Assembly: GCA_009782405.1 (NCBI GenBank)
Contig: WRJC01000046.1
Coordinates: 1 to 24,026 of the forward strand
Source: Oscillospiraceae bacterium
GTDB lineage: Bacteria; Bacillota_A; Clostridia; Oscillospirales; WRJC01
Reading direction: 5' to 3'
DNA length: 24,026 nt
The translations under genes were made by a program, and so were the position numbers. Below, piece after piece: positions 1 through 7,293 of the stretch. How positions within the stretch are numbered: position 1 is the first letter of the stretch; each line of letters begins with the position of its first letter. Below the pieces are notes generated by a model that saw only the letters and a list, made by a program, of their open reading frames with translations, was not told the origin of the DNA and searched no databases.

Positions 1-1
1 G

Positions 2-247
2 GATTATAATTTCTACATGAAGGACGCTATTGATGAAAATATCGCTTATGTCGTTTCAATGGATAGATTGCTCTTAATGCGTGTTTTCGCAATGGAAAAT
101 CAGAAATACATGGACGACTTGAAATTGATAAAAAATTATTATTTACAGAGTTTTCATAATAAAGACTTTGCCAAAACACAGGAAAAACACCTTTCCTCAT
201 ATCAAAATGAGGGCGGTACTATATGGGGCGGAAAATATATGGATTAA
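2..247 (+). CDS. C-terminal part of an unrecognised protein, cut by the window edge
   Basis: The reading frame is open from the left edge to the stop at 245-247, and the first ATG (17) has no convincing ribosome binding site. It is therefore probably the 3' end of a longer gene rather than a 76-residue protein. The visible part is helical and rich in Lys, Asn and Tyr, and ends in GGTIWGGKYMD. I do not recognise the family. The last residues lie about 85 bases before the inverted repeat that may mark the edge of the neighbouring mobilizable element, so the native 3' end could have been altered. No function can be assigned. Confidence 0.5.
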   Translation, partial: DYNFYMKDAIDENIAYVVSMDRLLLMRVFAMENQKYMDDLKLIKNYYLQSFHNKDFAKTQEKHLSSYQNEGGTIWGGKYMD

Positions 248-330
248 GCGGTTGATTATCGTACAAAGGATTTACCAGCGGAGAAAGGAATAGCCCTTCT
301 CCCCGCAGGTAAAACATCCCCGCCGAAACT

Positions 331-445
331 CAGAGTACAATAAATCGAGTATGCCCCGAATTATTGTACTCTGACCGGGCGGAACGCTTGAAACGCCTGA
401 TATTACGGCATTTTTACCGTATCATCAATTATTGTACTCTGACCC
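331..445. repeat. Inverted repeat plus a third direct copy of a 13-17 base unit
   Basis: A 13-base arm, cagagtacaataa (331-343), is the exact reverse complement of 361-373, with a 17-base spacer. The unit aattattgtactctgac occurs at 359-375 and again at 427-443, each time followed by ccggg or cccgg. The third copy lies inside the last codons of the RepA-like ATPase gene. Iteron-like protein-binding sites or part of an element end are possible; the stem has no following T-run, so a plain terminator is less likely. Confidence 0.6.
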
Positions 446-1449
446 GGCAGACGCGAAAACCACCGCTGCTCCGATTGGAAGCTCTCAATGCCTAAATCCT
501 TTTTCGCGGATTTGAACGTGTTAACGTGACACCCCGTAATTCTACAGACCTCCGCTTCCAACTCCGCCGATGGCACAGGCTCGCCACCGTCAAGCAGGCG
601 CAGGATTTCTGTTTTCACCCCGTCCTTTTTCTCCGCAGGTCTGCCGCGCTGCCGCTTGGATTTATTATACAAATCCTCCGCAGTCAAATCCGCATCCACG
701 CCGACCCAGCGGAAACCATCGCGGAGTTCAAACAACAGCGCGGGCGGGTCAAACTCGGCGTAGTTATTTTTGGACTGGCGCAACGCCCGGAGAGGCGACG
801 GTTTACCACCGTTTTCTTTCAGTCGTCCGAGCGTCCACAGCGTTCGGAATATCCCTGCGATTGCGTAACTCCCGATAGCGTACCCGGTACTGTCGCCGCC
901 GTTACCCATCGCCGCGTGTTTGGAAATGTGCATAACTATTATGACGGCGGTATTGTACTTTCGGGCAAGGATTTGAAGCGGTTGTAACGCCGTTGTGATT
1001 GCCGTCATATCGCTCGCGCTCGCCTTGCCGCAAAAATGTTGGAGCGTATCAATTACACACAGCGTCGGCGTGGTTTGCACGAACAAATACTCAAGTTCTG
1101 GCGAGCCGATTTGCGGTAGTCTACCCTCTGGCGCGAACGCGATTTTTGAGAGGTCAGCTCCGCGTGAAATAAGTCGCTCCTTAATGCGTTCGGGTGCGTC
1201 GTCACCGGATAAGTACAGCACGGTTCCACAAGGAAGTTCCGCGCAGTCGTTTTCGTCAACAACGCCTTGCACAATACCGCCGACGCTCGTCTGCGCGGCG
1301 ATTTCACACATCAGCCAAGTCTTGCCATCGCCGGGGATTCCCTGTACACCGTTCAACTCCCCGCGAACTAATACGTTGGGGTAAAACCAGTCAAGCGGTT
1401 TATCGGGAACGCCCGCCGCCCACACGGGCGCGATTATATTATTTTCCAT
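403..1449 (-). CDS. RepA-like AAA ATPase (hexameric helicase fold) of a mobilizable element
   Basis: The 348-residue protein has a P-loop GIPGDGKT at residues 37-44, a Walker B-like strand TLCVIDT at about 129-135, and a following IIVMHISKHA segment (170-179) as in RecA/RepA-fold ATPases. The C-terminus carries a basic RQRGRPAEKK linker (about 267-276) and a small helical, HTH-like domain. This AAA_25/RepA-like family accompanies relaxases in clostridial plasmids and integrative elements, where a replicative helicase or single-strand processing role is inferred. The ATG lies 3 bases after the relaxase stop, with GGAG within the end of that gene, so the two are probably translationally coupled. 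The role in replication of the excised circle is an inference. Confidence 0.8.
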   Translation of the reverse strand: MENNIIAPVWAAGVPDKPLDWFYPNVLVRGELNGVQGIPGDGKTWLMCEIAAQTSVGGIVQGVVDENDCAELPCGTVLYLSGDDAPERIKERLISRGADLSKIAFAPEGRLPQIGSPELEYLFVQTTPTLCVIDTLQHFCGKASASDMTAITTALQPLQILARKYNTAVIIVMHISKHAAMGNGGDSTGYAIGSYAIAGIFRTLWTLGRLKENGGKPSPLRALRQSKNNYAEFDPPALLFELRDGFRWVGVDADLTAEDLYNKSKRQRGRPAEKKDGVKTEILRLLDGGEPVPSAELEAEVCRITGCHVNTFKSAKKDLGIESFQSEQRWFSRLPGQSTIIDDTVKMP

Positions 1450-1452
1450 TTA

Positions 1453-2793
1453 TCATATCTCCTGTCCATAAGATTTTTTCTTACGCGGTTGCGGTTGTTG
1501 CGTCTGTCGGATTTGCTCCTGCTCTCGCTGTTGCGCCGCTTCGCGTTCGGGGCGGAATAATTCGGAAACGAACTCCCGCAGACGCGCTGGAAATTTGCGG
1601 ATTGCGCCGATAAAATCTTTGACCTCGTTCCACAAATCCGTGTACTCCCTATGCCAGTGATTGACCTCGATTTTCGCGTCACGAAGGTCATCGTTGAGTT
1701 CTGATATTTGCTTTTCGAGTGCCGCCGTTTTCTTTTTTGAATCAGCGATATGCTCAGCGAGCTTTTTATCAGCGTTGACGGATTTTTTAGCGAGTGTTTT
1801 CAGCTTTTTCAACTCGTCAGCCGTGACGACGAACCCATTGCCGATAGTCTGCGGCTTGCCCATCGCGTCCAACTCTTTGACGGTGGCTTTCGCCTTTTCC
1901 TTGACGGTGATTTCCGCATTGAGATTATCAACCCGCGATTTTGTTTTTCGTGCTTGTTCCTCCAGCGCAGCGGCTTCTTTTTCCTTTGCATCCGCCAACG
2001 CCGCCGCTTCCTCTACCCGCTTCTTTTCCTGTTGGTATTTGTATTCCTCCACCGTCAAATGTTCACGGGTCGAGCCGCGCTCACCGCGCTCAACATCATA
2101 CCCCGCCGCCCTCATGTGTTCGTGGTATCGGTCTTGCAAAAGCGAATAAGAGTTGATGTTATATGTTTTTCCGTCACGCTCAACGGGAACTCTTATCGGC
2201 CATTTTTTGCTATGGCTGACTTGCGGGATAACTTCTTTAACCTTTCCCACGAGTGATTTATCTTTCGTGCGTTTCGACCAGAGAATTTCCTTTTGCACGA
2301 CGGGTACATACACAACGTGCAGATGATAATGATAAACGTCATATCCCAAACGCTCGGAAACTTCTTTATTCCGCTCGTCGGCATGAAAGGTAGCCGATAA
2401 GATGTACTCAGTTCCGCCGATTTCTTTGATGGCAAGGTTGAACGCTTCCTCGTAAAAATCAACGGCAAAATCGTACCCGCCGTTATGCTCAAAATAATCG
2501 GTGTTCACATCGAACACCAGCTCCGCGAATACTTTTGCGTCCGGCTTTAATCCGCGCTCAACAATCGTACCCTCCGCGAGCATTTTTTCGTAGCTTTGTT
2601 GATAGGTGAATGGTGTCCCATCCACATGAAGCCGCCGCAGAAAATTTATGTTCAATTCCGTACGCTCTTTGCAAATATCACCGTTGTGATATGATTCATT
2701 TTTTCGCTCGTTATGACGTTCGCGGATAGAGAACCCGCCCTTGTCGTAGCCCGCGTTTCGGACTACCGTAGAATTTACTTTTGTCTTTGCCAT
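1453..2793 (-). CDS. MobV-family relaxase (plasmid recombination/mobilization protein, TnpZ-like)
   Basis: This 446-residue protein would nick oriT and pilot the DNA strand during transfer by a helper conjugation system. It shows the Mob_Pre/MobV signature: motif I around RHNERKNESYHNGDI (residues 26-40) and a histidine-rich metal-binding segment with H137, D139, E140 and the alternating H155-x-H157-x-H159. Residues about 245-370 form a long Ala/Glu/Lys coiled coil, as is usual in this family. The start at 2793 is chosen because GGAGGT lies 4 bases upstream; a longer frame open to 2931 would run through the candidate oriT hairpins and is rejected. The RepA-like ATPase gene follows 3 bases downstream. 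Confidence 0.87.
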   Translation of the reverse strand: MAKTKVNSTVVRNAGYDKGGFSIRERHNERKNESYHNGDICKERTELNINFLRRLHVDGTPFTYQQSYEKMLAEGTIVERGLKPDAKVFAELVFDVNTDYFEHNGGYDFAVDFYEEAFNLAIKEIGGTEYILSATFHADERNKEVSERLGYDVYHYHLHVVYVPVVQKEILWSKRTKDKSLVGKVKEVIPQVSHSKKWPIRVPVERDGKTYNINSYSLLQDRYHEHMRAAGYDVERGERGSTREHLTVEEYKYQQEKKRVEEAAALADAKEKEAAALEEQARKTKSRVDNLNAEITVKEKAKATVKELDAMGKPQTIGNGFVVTADELKKLKTLAKKSVNADKKLAEHIADSKKKTAALEKQISELNDDLRDAKIEVNHWHREYTDLWNEVKDFIGAIRKFPARLREFVSELFRPEREAAQQREQEQIRQTQQPQPRKKKSYGQEI

Positions 2794-2913
2794 ATTGACC
2801 TCCATATTTTTGTGGATTTTTTGTTTTCGCCGTGGTATAATCGGCGTAGAAATTGCGAAATGCTTATGCCGCAAACGACGGCGGTTTAACGCTTTTTCAT
2901 ACACCTCTGCGAG

Positions 2914-2999
2914 AGTGTATGACCCACTCATACACTATCTCGCAAGCGAGATAGTGCCGTGGGCTCTCCGAGGGGGATTGCGCTGTCTGCGGACAGCGC
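2914..2999. other. Candidate oriT: three adjacent or overlapping inverted repeats
   Basis: About 120 bases upstream of the relaxase start, three stems follow one another. They are agtgtatga (2914-2922) with tcatacact (2928-2936), an 11-bp stem cactatctcgc (2933-2943) with gcgagatagtg (2946-2956) and a two-base centre, and gcgctgtc (2980-2987) with gacagcgc (2992-2999). The first two share bases 2933-2936, so they are mutually exclusive. MobV relaxases act on inverted repeats placed upstream of their own genes, which makes this the obvious oriT candidate. The nick site itself cannot be identified by eye. Confidence 0.55.
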
Positions 3000-3051
3000 C
3001 GTTGCCGTCCAAAATGTTCAGCTTACCGCTTACACATTTTTGTCCGTCAAC

Positions 3052-3097
3052 ACAAAAACGGAGCGCAACACCTTTCGGCATTACACTCCGTTTTTGT
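3052..3097 (-). terminator. 21-bp hairpin with GAAA tetraloop, minus-strand terminator after the recombinase
   Basis: Read on the minus strand, the 12-base arm acaaaaacggag pairs with ctccgtttttgt. The stem continues through nine more pairs, of which four are G-U wobbles, to a GAAA loop (3073-3076). The wobbles are only compatible with pairing in minus-strand RNA, the direction of transcription. The T-rich 3' arm and position 40 bases after the recombinase stop suggest a terminator or attenuator separating recombinase from relaxase expression. Confidence 0.7.
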
Positions 3098-3136
3098 TTG
3101 CGACTGCGGTCGCGGGATTACCTGCGCGGGAAGAAA

Positions 3137-4957
3137 TTACGCGGCGGGTTTCGGCGGCGAATCGTCAGCGTCGGCAACGATAATTTCTTTGTTGGCTTTT
3201 TCCGTTTTTTTCTTATCGCGCCATTGCTTGTGATACGCCCGCCGTTCCAATTTCCGCTTGAACTTTTTGTCGGCGATTGCCTGCTCCTCCGGCGTGAGTT
3301 CGGGTATCTCCTGCGGGACATTGAACTGCCCGATGAAGTTCAGATAAATGTCGATTTGCTGTCGGCGCTCGCCGCTGGATTTATCGCCCTCGTGGATATA
3401 AACCTTGTCCACAAATTCATGAAGCATTTGTGGGGTTAGTTCATCAAACGCCGGATACTTTTTCGCCAGTTCCAAGAACCGCACCGCACTCTGGCTGTCC
3501 TGTTCGTACTCATCAAGCAGAGCTTGAAGTTCCGCAGACTGCACACGCAGTTCAGCCTGTTCGGTTTCGTAGTCCCGCGACATCACAGCGAACCGTTCAT
3601 CGCTCAATTTTCCGATGGCGTTGTCCTCGTAAACCTTGCGAAAAAGTATATCCAGTTCCGCAATGCGCCGCTCATTTTTCGCAAGCTGTCGCTTGCTGTC
3701 TTTCGCGGTGTTCGCCTGCTTAATCGTAGACGCTTCACGCAGCTTTTCGGCGAACTCCGCTTCGTTCTCGCGGGCATAGAGAGCGACGTTTTTTATGGTT
3801 TCGAGAATCATTGCGCGGACTGCGTTAGTGGTAACAAAATGCAAGCTGCATTTGCTGATAAACCGCGCGGCGGCGACACGGTTCGCAGAACATTCGTAGC
3901 TGTCGCTCCGGGGCTGTCGCCCGACACCGTTTTCGTCGCCGTAGGTTCTGACCCCGCGCCTGTTTGACATCTTCGCCCCGCATTGAGCGCAGTAGAGAAG
4001 TCCCGTCAAGGGATTGGGCGCGCCGAGAGAATGAACTTTGCGTTTTGTCTTGCGAAGTTTCTGCGCCAGTTCCCATGTTTCGCGTTCGACAATCGCAGGG
4101 TAATAGTCCTCGTATACCACCCAATTTTCTTTCGGATTTTTGACGCTCCGCTTGTTTTTGTACGAGGGTTTCGTCGTTCGGAAGTTCACCATGTCACCCA
4201 TGTACGCGGGATTCTGAATGAGTTTTACTACCGCAGAGCCGTCCCAGTTATATTTGCGTTCTGTATCGCATCGCTTGGACGGCGGTAGTTGCCCCGTTCT
4301 GACGAAATAATAGGACGGCCGTTCAATCTTCTCGTCACAAAAGATATGCGCGATTTGGAACGGCCCGATACCCTCAATCGTCATCTGGAAAATGCGGCGG
4401 ACTATGGCGGCGGCTTCGGGGTCAATTATGCGTTTGTTCTTATCCTCCGGGTCTTTGAAGAAACCATAAATCGGAGTTGTGCATAATGGTTTTCCGCTGT
4501 TCCCTTTGTTATGGAACACCGCTTTCACCTTACGCGAGGTATCTTTTGCGTACCATTCCGCGAGTATAGCCCGAAAAGGTGTGAAATCGTCGTTTCCGCG
4601 AGCCGTGTCGATGCCGTCCGAAACCGCTATAAATCTGACGTTGAAGGCCTCAAATTGTTCGAGTAGAAGCCCGACGCGAAGGTGGTCACGACCCATCCTG
4701 TCCAAATTTTTGACTACCAAGGCAGACACTTTGCCCGCCTCGATAAGTTCAATGACACGCTCCCAGCCGGGACGGTGCCATCCCGTCCCGCTGTAGCCGT
4801 CATCCGCGACCGACTCATAAGGAGTCAGCCCGTTTTCTTCGGCGTATTTTTCGAGCATACGCCTTTGGTTGATAATGGAGTTGCTCTCGCCCTCCGCCGT
4901 CGGGTCATCCCGCGACAACCGCTGATAGAGGATAGTGATTTTGTCAGTATTCGTCAT
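3137..4957 (-). CDS. tnpX: Large serine recombinase, TnpX type
   Basis: This 606-residue recombinase would excise and insert the element. The N-terminal resolvase domain has YQRLS with R13 and the nucleophile S15, plus LDRMGRD with R87 and R90. A recombinase domain follows, with GISPF-like GIGPF at about 196-200 and a zinc ribbon formed by C323/C326 and C356/C370. A coiled coil of about residues 395-490 is followed by a C-terminal segment resembling DUF4368 (YLNFIGQF) and a basic tail. Length and layout match TnpX/TndX recombinases of Tn4451 and Tn5397. The ATG overlaps the tnpW stop in ATGA, with AAGGAG a few bases upstream. All catalytic residues checked are present, so it may be active. 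The gene symbol rests on family resemblance only. Confidence 0.88.
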   Translation of the reverse strand: MTNTDKITILYQRLSRDDPTAEGESNSIINQRRMLEKYAEENGLTPYESVADDGYSGTGWHRPGWERVIELIEAGKVSALVVKNLDRMGRDHLRVGLLLEQFEAFNVRFIAVSDGIDTARGNDDFTPFRAILAEWYAKDTSRKVKAVFHNKGNSGKPLCTTPIYGFFKDPEDKNKRIIDPEAAAIVRRIFQMTIEGIGPFQIAHIFCDEKIERPSYYFVRTGQLPPSKRCDTERKYNWDGSAVVKLIQNPAYMGDMVNFRTTKPSYKNKRSVKNPKENWVVYEDYYPAIVERETWELAQKLRKTKRKVHSLGAPNPLTGLLYCAQCGAKMSNRRGVRTYGDENGVGRQPRSDSYECSANRVAAARFISKCSLHFVTTNAVRAMILETIKNVALYARENEAEFAEKLREASTIKQANTAKDSKRQLAKNERRIAELDILFRKVYEDNAIGKLSDERFAVMSRDYETEQAELRVQSAELQALLDEYEQDSQSAVRFLELAKKYPAFDELTPQMLHEFVDKVYIHEGDKSSGERRQQIDIYLNFIGQFNVPQEIPELTPEEQAIADKKFKRKLERRAYHKQWRDKKKTEKANKEIIVADADDSPPKPAA

Positions 4958-5175
4958 ACTGCTCTCCTTTCTTGCGACCGCCCCGTCCGCAACGACTTTT
5001 GGGCTTGCCCGGACTGGAAATCCAATCCGTCATTTCTGGCAAGACGCAGGATTTTATCTTCCAACGTCTCGCTTGTTTTTTCGCTGAAATACGCTTTGAC
5101 CGTATACAGCGTGGAGCCGATACGTCTTTGCAAGACATACGGCTCCGGGTTCGTTAGCTTTTTTACCGTCGTCAT
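4954..5175 (-). CDS. tnpW: Transposon-encoded protein TnpW
   Basis: The 73-residue protein contains RRIGSTLYTVKAYFSEK followed by ETLEDKILRL, the hallmark of the small TnpW proteins found beside TnpX-type recombinases. Their biochemical role is not established. The start has a good AAGGAG site 9-10 bases upstream. The gene overlaps the recombinase by 4 bases (ATGA), so the two are co-translated. Its last 20 residues include KSLRTGRS, encoded by a 27-base sequence that occurs again in inverted orientation at 6506-6532, beyond tnpV. That part of the coding sequence may therefore be shared or recombining DNA rather than family-specific protein. Confidence 0.78.
   Translation of the reverse strand: MTTVKKLTNPEPYVLQRRIGSTLYTVKAYFSEKTSETLEDKILRLARNDGLDFQSGQAQKSLRTGRSQERRAV
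4974..5000 (-). repeat. Copy A of a 27-base inverted repeat
   Basis: Bases 4974-5000 (beginning gcgaccgccccgtccg) are the exact reverse complement of 6506-6532. In both places, read in its own sense direction, the repeat is in the frame that encodes KSLRTGRS. This copy lies in the end of tnpW. Confidence 0.9.
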
Positions 5176-6102
5176 TTTTACCGGCTCCTTTCGTTGATTT
5201 TCTTAATTTTTGCAGGGGTTTCCGCGCCGCAGACAACCTCCTTTCGCGCGGCGATTGGTGTTCCGTAAAAACTCCCCTCATATATAGGAGAAAATCACCC
5301 CTGTTTTCGGAACACTTTTTTGAAATTTACGAAATATTTTTCCGTACAATTTATAACGTCACAGGAAACCGCGAATTGTTCCAACGTCGAAAAAATATTT
5401 TCTCCCGCTTTATAAGGCGCGGTAATCCCGAATTGTCGGGGCAATCCGGGACATTACCTTTTCCGCTTTCTATCCGATACGTTATCCTGCCCCGCGAGTG
5501 TTTGCTCGTTGGGAGCGTGTCCCTGTTACACGGATTCGCGCGTCCCCTCCGAGAACGTGGGCGAAACTCGCAATTATAGGTGGTATGCTTTCGGCAGCGT
5601 GATTCAGTTTTCAAGGTGCGCCGCTCGCTGATGCGGACGGAGAGGGAGTCCTTCACCTAACGTGAATTTCAAGGTGGTTTGTCACCCTTCTACTTGCTTT
5701 CCATTGGCGAGAGGTAGGCGGGCGAAAAAACATCCCTTATTTATTAACTGGATACCCTTAACCAAAAATCCGTGAAAAATTCCCTTCACTGTGTAGGCAG
5801 CGAAAACCTCTGAAAAACAACCCTCATTTGAAATGTTCACAAATTGTTTACATTTATCTCAGACTGTGATTGAGAACCCTATCCCCCTATTTATTAAATG
5901 GACACCCTAAACCGAAAATCCCTGAAGATTTTTTAGAAATACCCCCTCACTTATTAAATTGGTAACGGTTTTCTGAAAAACCCTGAAGATTTTCATGTTT
6001 TTCAAAAATATTTTTTCGCGGATATGGAAAAACGCCCCCTCAATACGCTGTTGCTAACTGAGAAGGGCGTTTGACCCACATAAATCCAATTTTTCTGCTA
6101 TA
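5176..6102. other. 0.9 kb non-coding stretch inside the element, between tnpV and tnpW
   Basis: No credible gene was found on either strand: the open frames lack ribosome binding sites and have unprotein-like composition. The stretch holds an inverted repeat with gttccgtaaaa (5260-5270) against ttttcggaac (5304-5313) in the probable tnpW leader, and three degenerate direct repeats at 5733-5994. The minus-strand sequence around 5602-5618 reads accttgaaaactgaatc, a string reminiscent of Firmicute rRNA spacer regions, which may be chance. A regulatory RNA, origin or recombinase-binding region is possible; nothing here proves one. Confidence 0.5.
5733..5994. repeat. Three degenerate direct repeats of about 50 bases
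   Basis: Units at about 5733-5780, 5883-5930 and 5942-5994 each begin with a C-run then ttattaa, continue through an ATGGACACCC-like block, and end in an aaaaatcc-tgaa-(g/a)att block (for example ccctgaagatttt in units 2 and 3). Units 2 and 3 are nearly adjacent, while unit 1 is about 100 bases away. They could be iterons or binding sites within the element's non-coding region. Confidence 0.5.
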
Positions 6103-6378
6103 CTATGCGTAGACAAGTTCCGCGAGGATAATCTCATGGGCGGCTTCGCGGTCGGGAATCGTCGCCAGCCTGTGTTTCGCCGCCGAATCCACTTCCCTGC
6201 ATAATGGGTAGAGCCGTTCCGATAACAATAACGCGGAATACATTATCGGCCTTTCTCTCCGCAGGTACTCCTTGTGCATCATGCCGTAACGTCCGAGTGG
6301 CGGCGCATCGGGCGGGTCGGAGAGCCGCAGATTTGGGAGTTCGTAATCTCCGACGCGGGTGTAAGTCAGTTCGCTCAT
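6103..6378 (-). CDS. tnpV: Transposon-encoded protein TnpV
   Basis: The protein begins MSELTYTRVGDYELPNL, continues with GRYGMMHKEYLRRERPIMYSALLLSERLYPLCREVDSAA in that order, and ends HEIILAELVYA. This matches the TnpV family of Tn4451-type elements, whose role is unknown. With the start used here it has 91 residues; in-frame ATGs at 6390 and 6399 would add 4 or 7 residues. The inner start is preferred because the family begins at this motif and GGTG lies 6 bases upstream, but an AAAGGA sits further up. It appears shorter in the middle than typical family members, so an internal deletion is possible. Confidence 0.7.
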   Translation of the reverse strand: MSELTYTRVGDYELPNLRLSDPPDAPPLGRYGMMHKEYLRRERPIMYSALLLSERLYPLCREVDSAAKHRLATIPDREAAHEIILAELVYA

Positions 6379-6405
6379 GGGTTTCACCATTCCTTTCATA
6401 AAAAT

Positions 6406-6537
6406 ATGGAGCCGATGCTTTTTCGGGTAAAAAAGCTAATGAACCCTATGACCGCCGCAGAGGACGGTATTTGTCAAGGTACAGAGGAATCTTGCGACGC
6501 AACCGAAAAGTCGTTGCGGACGGGGCGGTCGCGCTAA
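6406..6537 (+). CDS. Possible 43-residue peptide ending in KSLRTGRSR, divergent from tnpV
   Basis: The frame starts at an ATG 7 bases beyond the outermost possible tnpV start and ends at the TAA at 6535-6537. The peptide contains MNPMTAAEDG and finishes EKSLRTGRSR, the same octapeptide found in TnpW, encoded by the 27-base repeat. No good ribosome binding site is visible, so this may be a remnant or simply repeat DNA with an open frame. Function unknown. Confidence 0.3.
   Translation: MEPMLFRVKKLMNPMTAAEDGICQGTEESCDATEKSLRTGRSR
6506..6532 (+). repeat. Copy B of the 27-base inverted repeat
   Basis: This is the exact reverse complement of 4974-5000. It is followed within a few bases by a minus-strand terminator and marks the probable right end region of the element. 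Confidence 0.9.
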
Positions 6538-6567
6538 AAAAATAAGAGGTGTTTAATACACCTCTTA
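6536..6567 (-). terminator. Rho-independent terminator, minus strand
   Basis: The 10-bp stem taagaggtgt (6543-6552) with acacctctta (6558-6567) and a 5-base loop is followed, in the minus direction, by a run of seven T residues (6536-6542). It would stop transcription entering the element from the right and so insulate tnpV. On the plus strand the T-run is absent. Confidence 0.8.
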
Positions 6568-6634
6568 AATGATAGCACTTGGGATTTATTGAAATGGATA
6601 TGAACGAGCAATAGTGGAAGGCGGGAATACATAT

Positions 6635-7126
6635 ATGTTTGAAAATAGTTATAAAATCCGGGTGAGCGCGCGGGCTATCGTCTTTGATGAAGATAAAATA
6701 TTGTTAAACCGTTTCGATGATGGTGCATATTACAATTTTCCGGGCGGCGGTATTGAAGAACGCGAAAATGCCCGATTGACCGTTGTTCGTGAGGTTAGAG
6801 AGGAAACCGGTTTGGAAGTATCGGCAGGTGATTTTGTTTTCGCGTTGGAATATGAGCCGTGGAATGGCGATCATGTTTACGGCGACGGGCATCATATCAG
6901 TTTCTTTTTTCGGTGTGAGCTTTTGAACAGCAATCGAATTACTACGCCGGAGCTTCCCGACATTGACCCGTTGGATCCCGTAATGATTTCACAGCCTGTT
7001 TGGGTTCCTATTGCGGAACTACCGGGGATTGAACTTTTACCACACATAAATAAAAATCTATTGCAATATTTCAATACGGGGATATTTGAACCTTTATTTT
7101 TAGATGAGCCGTATGAAAATAAATAA
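6635..7126 (+). CDS. Nudix hydrolase
   Basis: The 163-residue protein carries a complete Nudix box G38-x5-E44-x7-R52-E53-V-x-E56-E57-x-G59-L, the Mg2+-binding motif of enzymes that hydrolyse nucleoside diphosphates linked to another group. The substrate cannot be told from sequence. The remainder follows the usual alpha/beta/alpha Nudix layout and length. The ATG at 6635 is chosen, with a purine-rich GGAAGGCGGG upstream; a GTG at 6614 would add 7 residues. The gene stands alone between the mobilizable element and a degenerate GrpB fragment. Confidence 0.85.
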   Translation: MFENSYKIRVSARAIVFDEDKILLNRFDDGAYYNFPGGGIEERENARLTVVREVREETGLEVSAGDFVFALEYEPWNGDHVYGDGHHISFFFRCELLNSNRITTPELPDIDPLDPVMISQPVWVPIAELPGIELLPHINKNLLQYFNTGIFEPLFLDEPYENK

Positions 7127-7138
7127 AAGGGTATGTGT

Positions 7139-7268
7139 ATGATTTTAGGATTGAAACGCGGCGTAGTAGAACTTCGTCGATCATGACCCGGAATGGGAAA
7201 CCATCGCCCGCGAAACCATCGACGACAATATTAGCATCGGAATTTTCAACGAAATATTCTTGAAATAA
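7139..7268 (+). pseudogene. GrpB-family (UPF0157) N-terminal remnant, frameshifted
   Basis: The ATG at 7139 starts MILGLKRGVVEL, the conserved start of GrpB/UPF0157 proteins, then hits a stop after 15 codons. One extra base near 7171 shifts the frame: the next frame continues DHDPEWETIARETIDDN, which is the expected family sequence, before ending at 7266-7268 after SIGIFNEIFLK. Only about 40 of roughly 170 residues remain, so this is a doubly damaged pseudogene (frameshift and loss of the 3' part). The assignment rests on recognising the short N-terminal motif. Confidence 0.6.
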
Positions 7269-7288
7269 TTCGAAAATTATGCTATAAT
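7260..7288 (+). promoter_or_regulatory. Sigma-A-type promoter with extended -10
   Basis: TTGAAA (7260-7265), a 17-base spacer and TATAAT (7283-7288) preceded by TGC form a strong vegetative promoter. It would transcribe the short ORF at 7294 and then the tRNA fragment. Confidence 0.65.
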
Positions 7289-7293
7289 GTATT

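Larger units (their letters stand above)
331..6567 (-). mobile_element. Cryptic Tn4451-type integrative mobilizable element (approximate limits)
   Basis: Five minus-strand genes form the backbone known from Tn4451/Tn4453-like elements of clostridia: tnpV, tnpW, a TnpX-type large serine recombinase, a MobV (TnpZ-type) relaxase, and a RepA-like ATPase common in related elements. A palindromic candidate oriT lies just upstream of the relaxase. No conjugation machinery is present, so the element would need a helper. No cargo gene is visible. Serine recombinase target sites have very short cores that cannot be seen by eye, so the ends are guesses: the left is placed at an inverted repeat after the ATPase gene and the right at a minus-strand terminator beyond tnpV. 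Confidence 0.6.

Noticed and set aside
526..1384. Plus-strand open frames opposite the RepA-like ATPase gene
   Set aside because: They have no ribosome sites and are the complement of a clear ATPase with intact motifs.
2794..2931. N-terminal extension of the relaxase to 2931
   Set aside because: It would run through the candidate oriT hairpins, while a GGAGGT site points to the ATG at 2793 where family homology begins.
5351..5656. 101-residue minus-strand frame in the non-coding stretch of the element
   Set aside because: It starts with GTG without a good ribosome site, is Arg/Ser-rich in an unprotein-like way, and matches no family I know.
5733..5994. Possible CRISPR array in the repeats
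   Set aside because: Only three degenerate units with unequal spacing and no near-identical repeats; no cas genes nearby.
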